Origin: Mimachlamys varia
Taxonomy: Eukaryota > Mollusca > Bivalvia > Pectinida > Pectinidae
Direction: 5' to 3'
Assembly (NCBI GenBank): GCA_947623455.1
Contig: OX392529.1
Span: forward strand, 60,965,186-61,029,185
DNA length: 64,000 nucleotides
Part shown: positions 58,656 through 64,000 of the stretch, in pieces
Layout of the letters: each line of letters begins with the position of its first letter
How positions within the stretch are numbered: the first letter of the stretch is position 1
The notes under the pieces: model-generated
Databases searched by the model: none
Told to the model about the DNA's origin: nothing
What the model saw: the letters and a program-made list of their open reading frames with translations, nothing else
Program-made: the position numbers and the translations under genes

Positions 58656-59100
58656 CAAGCGAGTCTGTACTCAAACACAGAACATGCCCTGCAAGGAAGA
58701 GGTATTGAATCTTCTGAAACATGGAACATATTCTAAACCACAGATCTTACCCAGCAAGGAATAGCCAGTGAATAGTCTGAACCATGGAACATAGCTAGTA
58801 AGGACAGCCAATCATACAACATACCATACTCTGAACCATGTTATTTCCCAGAAAATAATTGGTAGTGAATCTGTACTCAACCAAGAAACAACTTCTGAAC
58901 GAAGAAACACGCCTAGCTAGGAATAGCCAATGTATCTTCTGAACAATGGAACATATTCTGAACCAAGGAACATAACCCAGTGAATCTGTTTAACTATGCT
59001 ATTTCCCAGAAAACAATTGCTAGTGGATCTGTACTCACCCAAGAAACATATTCTGAACCAAGGACCACGCCCAGCCAGGAATAGGCAGTGAATCTTCAGA
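58643..59100 (+). repeat. Degenerate repeats of the stop-codon region in the 3' UTR
   Basis: CAGCAAGGAATAGC at the stop codon (58643) recurs as CAGCAAGGAATAGCC (58752), TAGCTAGGAATAGCC (58914) and CAGCCAGGAATAGGC (59072). Each is followed by GTGAATCTTCTGAA-like sequence and a TGGAACAT or AAGAAACA block. Spacing is irregular, 108-162 bp. The ancestral unit therefore includes the last three codons and the stop. Confidence 0.75.
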
Positions 59101-59465
59101 TATGGAAAATTCACCCATGAAAGTAATTGTGTGTAGTAGCTACTCACTAGTGATAAAATATGTCCTTTTTTTATAGCTGTAATAATTTGTATGGTATAAA
59201 AGTTGATGTAAGGGAGGTAACCCTGATAGATGGAAGAAAATACAACAGCTTCATGTACTTGTGGTAATGTTCTACGTAATTCGAACATAACAATGGATGA
59301 CTTGACAAAAGTTTCATCAGTTTTTCATTATCAATACTTCAGGTGACATTAGATGTTGCAGATTCTCTATTCCTATACGTAGGTGCCGGTGACTTTGTCC
59401 AGTAACTACTCCATTCATTATAAATAACTACATTCAGGGTGAATGTCCCACCCCTTCATCATTCT

Positions 59466-59870
59466 TTAGGTACGTTAGTCTAGCGGTAGGTCTCTGGGCT
59501 CGTCACCGAAGGATTGTGGGTTTGAGTCTAGGCATGGCACTGTGTTGTATCCTTGAGTAAGATACTTCACTCAGTTTGTTCCAGTCTACTCAGCTGTAAA
59601 TGAGTATCTGGTTGGGCAGTCCTAGATTTGTTCCGGTCTACTCAGCTGTAAATGAGTATGTGGTTGGGCAGTCCTAGATTTCCAGTCTACTCAGCTGTAA
59701 ATGAGTATGTGGTTGGGCGGTCCTAGATTTGTTCCAGTCTACCCAGCTGTAAATGAGTATGTGGTTGGGCTGTCCTAGATTTTGTGCAATGCTACCTGTG
59801 AATCCTGAAATTGCAGCACTAACTGTATGCTCCCCAGAGAAATAACACAGACTTTGAATTCCTTGAGACA
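59466..59870 (+). mobile_element. tRNA-derived SINE with internal tandem copies, 3' UTR of WDR37
   Basis: The head has TTAGTCTAGCGGTAGGTC (A box) and GTGGGTTTGAGTCTAGG (B box). GTGTTGTATCCTTGAGTAAG then leads into TCCAGTCTACTCAGCTGTAA. That block with its ATGAGTATSTGGTTGGGC follow-on occurs four times (59578-59780), about 55 bp apart, whereas the related SINE at 32590 has it once. Confidence 0.72.
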
Positions 59871-59879
59871 ACCTACATA

Positions 59880-61840
59880 AAAACCTCTAGCTATAAACAA
59901 ATGTCTGTTATGAAAATTGAGAAGTTTGGAAGGTTCTGTTTTACAAGTTACCAAGCACCCTGGGAGGGTTCCACTTCAGCAACTAATCAAATTTGATGTT
60001 GATGAATGATAGAACACGTTTGTTATATATAAGCTATATATATTACCTTCCTGTAATGTAAGTGTAATTGCTGTATAGAGAACAGTCTGTGTTACCATGG
60101 TAGTACCCGTAATATTAGTCTCTGATCATCGAAGGTAAACATCATCAAACTCCGCACACAGCTTCCTGATCTTCATAAACACGAAGATATTTGTGAATTT
60201 AATAATGTATGTGTTGTGCAGTGATGACCAATCCAGGCATAGACCGCATTGGTGTCCTTAACTTAACATCGTAGTTACACAGTCAATTTATTGTAAACCG
60301 AACATTTTTTATACCAGGGTACCAGTATATTAATCATGGGTCAAGTGGTCTCCCTTTGATTCTGTTTGGCCACCCTACATTGTAGCTGTATAAGCTGTGA
60401 GTTATTTAAGTAATCAGGTGTTGAATTAAGTTATCAGGCGGGACATCAGTGCGAGTCTGCACCAAAGCCAACACAGACTCGGCTAATATGTGTAAGCATC
60501 AACAAAACTGTCATAATACTGGGCAAGCTATTATTGCATCGTTCTCGGAGGTAAAATACTTACATTTGTACATGTATATTTTCAAAAAATGTAAAAGTGA
60601 AATTTTAGGGCAATTTTTCGAACTTGTCTTGCAATAAAAAATACTTTTAATGTCCAGTTAAAAAAATATTCAGATGTAAAATATCATAATTGAAAATTAT
60701 CAAAAATCTATTTGTCAAACTACAAATAGACCATTCTAGTCAGAATTTTAGTTAGAGTTGAGTTCATGGTGCTAACCACACAGAGTTTGGTGGGTATAGA
60801 GTGAGTGGGGAGGGGAATGCGTGGGGGTGGGGTGGGGAGGAGAAAGAGAGGGGGTTTCCATACAGTTTCTTCGGTAGTGATGTTGTCATGTCATTTTGTC
60901 TAATATTTTGTCAAGTTTGTTTTATATTGTAAACCAGAAGAGTAAAGTGGATTGTATATATATAATGATAAATATTTATCTTTACATGAATGATTGTATT
61001 GAATGATAAAAATTACTTTAGGATTGTGTGAATGTCGTTAAATATTCTGAATCTCTTCGGGAATATGATAGTGATTATTAGTGGAAGCTTTGGTATGACC
61101 CGTACTCATAATGCCTAGGTCACTCATTCAGGGATTAGCTACGGATACGATCCGTTATCATTCGTGGCAATCTGTATTGGTCCGTAGCTTTGTGTATTGT
61201 AGCTGAAGTCATATATGTGTTGGTACTTGAATATTTGTGACAATTTTTGAACATGTTTGACCATAGATCAAACAACTCTAATCCTTACTAAACCGTATTA
61301 GAATGTACTGATCTGTTTTAGTCCCTATCAATCCGTATTTATTACTAGTACTAGTTACACCACGTATTTGCGAAGGATACAATAGGATTTGTTACGAATT
61401 TGTCACAGAACGACACAATCTCATTACCATGTATTACAGATCACTCCATGGTGGTTCTTACTATTCCTTAATGGACCATACTTATTCGTTCTAATCCTTA
61501 CAACTGTAGTAAACGCCCCGACACGTGTCATTCCGTATTAAACTGTGTCATTCTTTATTAAACTGTGTCGTACCGTAACAATCCGTTTCATTTATGTAAC
61601 CAAATTGCCCCTTTCCTACATATCCTTGGTAGATACGCCAAAACCCAGTCACGCTGTTGTGCATCCGTATTGGAACTGTATCTGACTACGGAAATCTGCA
61701 TTTTCGGGGTCATCCATGGGATTTAATCCGTAGTGGACCCGTGAATGTGTGACCTAGGCCTAACTAACTTGTATAACATTGGACCCGTGATGTGACATAA
61801 TGTATTTGTTTGATCATTTCACTTTAGTTAATTTAAGTAG
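59880..61840 (+). other. Presumed WDR37 3' UTR, no coding seen
   Basis: I assign this as 3' UTR only because the best poly(A) signal is at 61849. An earlier AATAAA near 60635 could end a shorter transcript. Between 61140 and 61740 the motif ATCCGTA or CCGTATT recurs irregularly more than ten times. A G-rich stretch lies at about 60805-60855. Confidence 0.4.
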
Positions 61841-61848
61841 AAATGACC

Positions 61849-61854
61849 AATAAA
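61849..61854 (+). terminator. Probable poly(A) signal of WDR37
   Basis: AATAAA is followed after about 16 bases by GTGTTTTATTGTGTGT, a good GU/U-rich downstream element. It is the strongest such combination after the stop codon, about 3.2 kb downstream of it. Confidence 0.55.
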
Positions 61855-62167
61855 TCTTATTGAGGAAATTGTGTTTTATTGTGTGTACATTTAGTGTAGA
61901 TTTCTAATTCTGCTCAATATTCTCGTCTCGGATGCAAAATTACTGCTGTTCTGTAGACGCGATACATATTGTTTTATCGCCATGGGCATGAAATACTTCA
62001 ATACAAATGGCTAGAAAACAGAAGCTACGTGTAGGTTGCTACTGACATCCCCAATTCCATATATGGATCATAAATACTCACTTTCAATATGGAGACCAGC
62101 AACAACTTCAGCTTCCAAAACATAGTTAAATGAAAACCAAACAACACAAGAAATGCTTTTCAGCCAT

Positions 62168-62173
62168 TTTATT
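62168..62173 (-). terminator. Probable poly(A) signal of a convergent minus-strand gene
   Basis: The minus strand reads AATAAA, followed by AAAGCATTTCTTGTGTTGTT and GGTTTT. It lies about 310 bp from the WDR37 signal and in opposite orientation. The gene it would serve is not in the window. Confidence 0.4.
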
Positions 62174-62255
62174 TGCGAGATCATAACAATGAATGTGGTC
62201 GCTTAGGGTAAGCTTGTACTGACAGGTGCTGTACAATACCATGTGACGTCTACCC

Positions 62256-62625
62256 CTTACACAAGGCACATGACAACAACAGTCATGGCCTGGTGATTCC
62301 ACAAGGCACATGACCTCAGCAATCATGGCTTGGTGATTCCACAAGGCACATGACCACAACAGTCATGGCCTGGTGATTCCACAAGGCACATGACCTCAGC
62401 AATCATGGCCTGGTGATTCCACAAGGCACATGACCTTAGCGGTCATGGCCTGGTGATTCCACAAGGCACATGACCTCAGCGATCATGGCCTGGTGAATCC
62501 ACAAGGCTCATGACCTCAGCAGTCATGGCTGGGTGATTCCACAAGGCACATGACCTACAAACAGTCATGCCCGGGTGATTCCACAAAGCACATGACCTAC
62601 CAACAGTCACGGCCGGGTGATTCAT
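62256..62625 (+). repeat. 40-bp minisatellite, about 9 copies
   Basis: The unit contains ATGGCCTGGTGATTCCACAA and then GGCACATGACCTCAGCAATC. If the minus-strand poly(A) signal is real, the array lies in the 3' UTR of that convergent gene. Confidence 0.93.
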
Positions 62626-62629
62626 ATGA

Positions 62630-64000
62630 AACAATTATGAAAATCAAAAACTGCTGATAGTCAAATTGACTTGCATAAAATACTATGTTGACAAATGTAA
62701 AGACTGAACCATGAAAAAACAAGTTTCCTCCTCTTAGTGGAAACTGTGCACTAAGTGCACCCATGACAGGATTTCAGTTGATGAAGAAATCATGATTGTA
62801 AGAAAAATTTGAAGAAAAAATATGGGAATGATTGTTCGATATGAAAACATTCATAACAGTTTTAAAAAATTTTCATTCAACATTTTACACATGTTCGCAA
62901 GTAAAAAAGTTTCTTTGGTGAGCTCTTTATGCTAGAGATAAAAAAAAATTAGTTATTTGAAATGAAGTAAAACAAATGTTAGATATTTATTTAGTCTGAT
63001 ACAAACAGGTCATTTAGTGTATTTAGTTATAACACAACTTGTTCATGCTAGTACAATAAAATTACTTAGTATATCTACTAGGCTAACCTAACACAATAAA
63101 TACATGTACCAACATTGAAACAATGGAGAAATGATGTTATCTTAACAAAGTTGTCAAATTAGAACTTACGTATTAGCCCTTAATGTCTCACCCAATCTCA
63201 CATCAATCGTAATTGCACAGCATTTGAGCAATGTTCATTAGAATGTAAGTTATATATATAGCCTATCGGTTTGGCCTAACTAGGTCAAGAGTGCCATCTT
63301 GAATCCCAAAACCTAAAAGTCAGACATCAAAACCTAAATTATTCCAAAATAAATCATGAACAAAGGCTAACAGAATTTGAGTTGATAACCTTTAATTATC
63401 CCTATCAATCAAATATAATAATTTTCATCTTGGGATATCAGATAAAATAAACACCATTTAATGGCACATTTCCACATTCCCATTGATACTCATATGACGA
63501 TGTTTCATTAAAATCGGCACTCAGATTTTGACACAGGTGGATGACAAAATCACAGAAGGACAAGACGCTTTAATCGTAACAGCGGCTTTACATATTACCC
63601 CGATCATCACGATCACTCCTTCAGATGCAAATAATGTATGATCAATGACGACATTACAAATCGCCTAAAAACAACAACCAGATTTAACAGTATCGGCCAA
63701 TTGCAATCAAGACCCAAAGCTGTCAATCTGGATTTCTGAACCTACACAGCCAGTGGTTTGTCATGTATATTGCTTAATATATTTTCACCTCAAGAAAGTA
63801 GGGACAAAGAGGACTTGATAATGTAGGGGCCACTGTAGATCGTTTTTTGTGAATAGAAACTGACCTCTGACCTTGTGAAGGCCAGGGAGACACAAGCATC
63901 TTTCATGTTCAATCTAAAACTGTACCTTCAACGGTTCGACACTCCGACAAGATTTCACCTTTTGACAATTGACCTTGAGGCAAAGGTCCCCATGACCTTT
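62630..64000. other. No coding sequence seen; possible 3' UTR of a minus-strand gene
   Basis: AT-rich unique sequence without open frames or splice-bounded conserved peptides on either strand. Its position upstream of the minus-strand poly(A) signal makes an untranslated region possible but unproven. Confidence 0.3.

Overview
This window reads as nuclear DNA of a bilaterian invertebrate, most likely a bivalve mollusc. It is AT-rich, its genes are split by GT-AG introns, and it carries several tRNA-derived SINEs of molluscan type. Roughly a third of it is tandem minisatellite DNA. The phylum call rests on my recognition of the SINE tails and of the protein sequences and was not checked by a search. 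Nothing prokaryotic or organellar is present.

Two host genes can be supported. On the minus strand at the left edge are the first two coding exons of VPS16, the core subunit of the HOPS and CORVET endolysosomal tethers; the rest lies beyond position 1. On the plus strand from about 33.9 to 61.9 kb is a complete WDR37 homologue: 11 coding exons, 1,452 nt, 483 codons plus stop, with seven WD40 repeats. All phases join without a frameshift. A plus-strand poly(A) signal at 61.85 kb faces a minus-strand one at 62.17 kb, so a convergent neighbour may lie to the right of the window.

Between the two genes (about 1.7-33.9 kb) I see no host gene. In order this region holds: a decayed LINE reverse transcriptase (2.4-2.7 kb); a 2.93-kb TA-flanked element with 106-bp terminal inverted repeats (5.8-8.8 kb); minisatellites with 32-bp (9.1-9.95 kb), 30-bp (11.2-14.1 kb) and 49-bp (14.4-17.5 kb) units; and a 12.75-kb segment (17,466-30,219). 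That segment has the same 22-bp inverted termini as a 200-bp element lying 200 bp upstream of it. It splits the 49-bp array, which resumes at 30,220. Inside it are a 38-bp array (24.1-26.5 kb), a LINE ORF1-like relic (28.1-28.4 kb) and 22-bp palindromes flanked by 7-bp direct repeats.

In WDR37 the tandem repeats sit on gene landmarks. A 35-bp array ends 21 bp before the exon 2 acceptor. The exon 5 acceptor with its first 53 exon bases occurs four times. The exon 5 donor is copied about 62 times as a 40-bp array. The exon 7 acceptor is duplicated around a SINE. Short arrays begin just after the donors of exons 8 and 10. A 25-bp array is built from the exon 11 acceptor, and the stop-codon region recurs in the 3' UTR. 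Intron 2 holds a 6.7-kb, 38-bp array with a 2.85-kb internal duplication. This anchoring of minisatellites on splice junctions, and the 12.75-kb TIR-bounded segment, are the two most unusual signals here.
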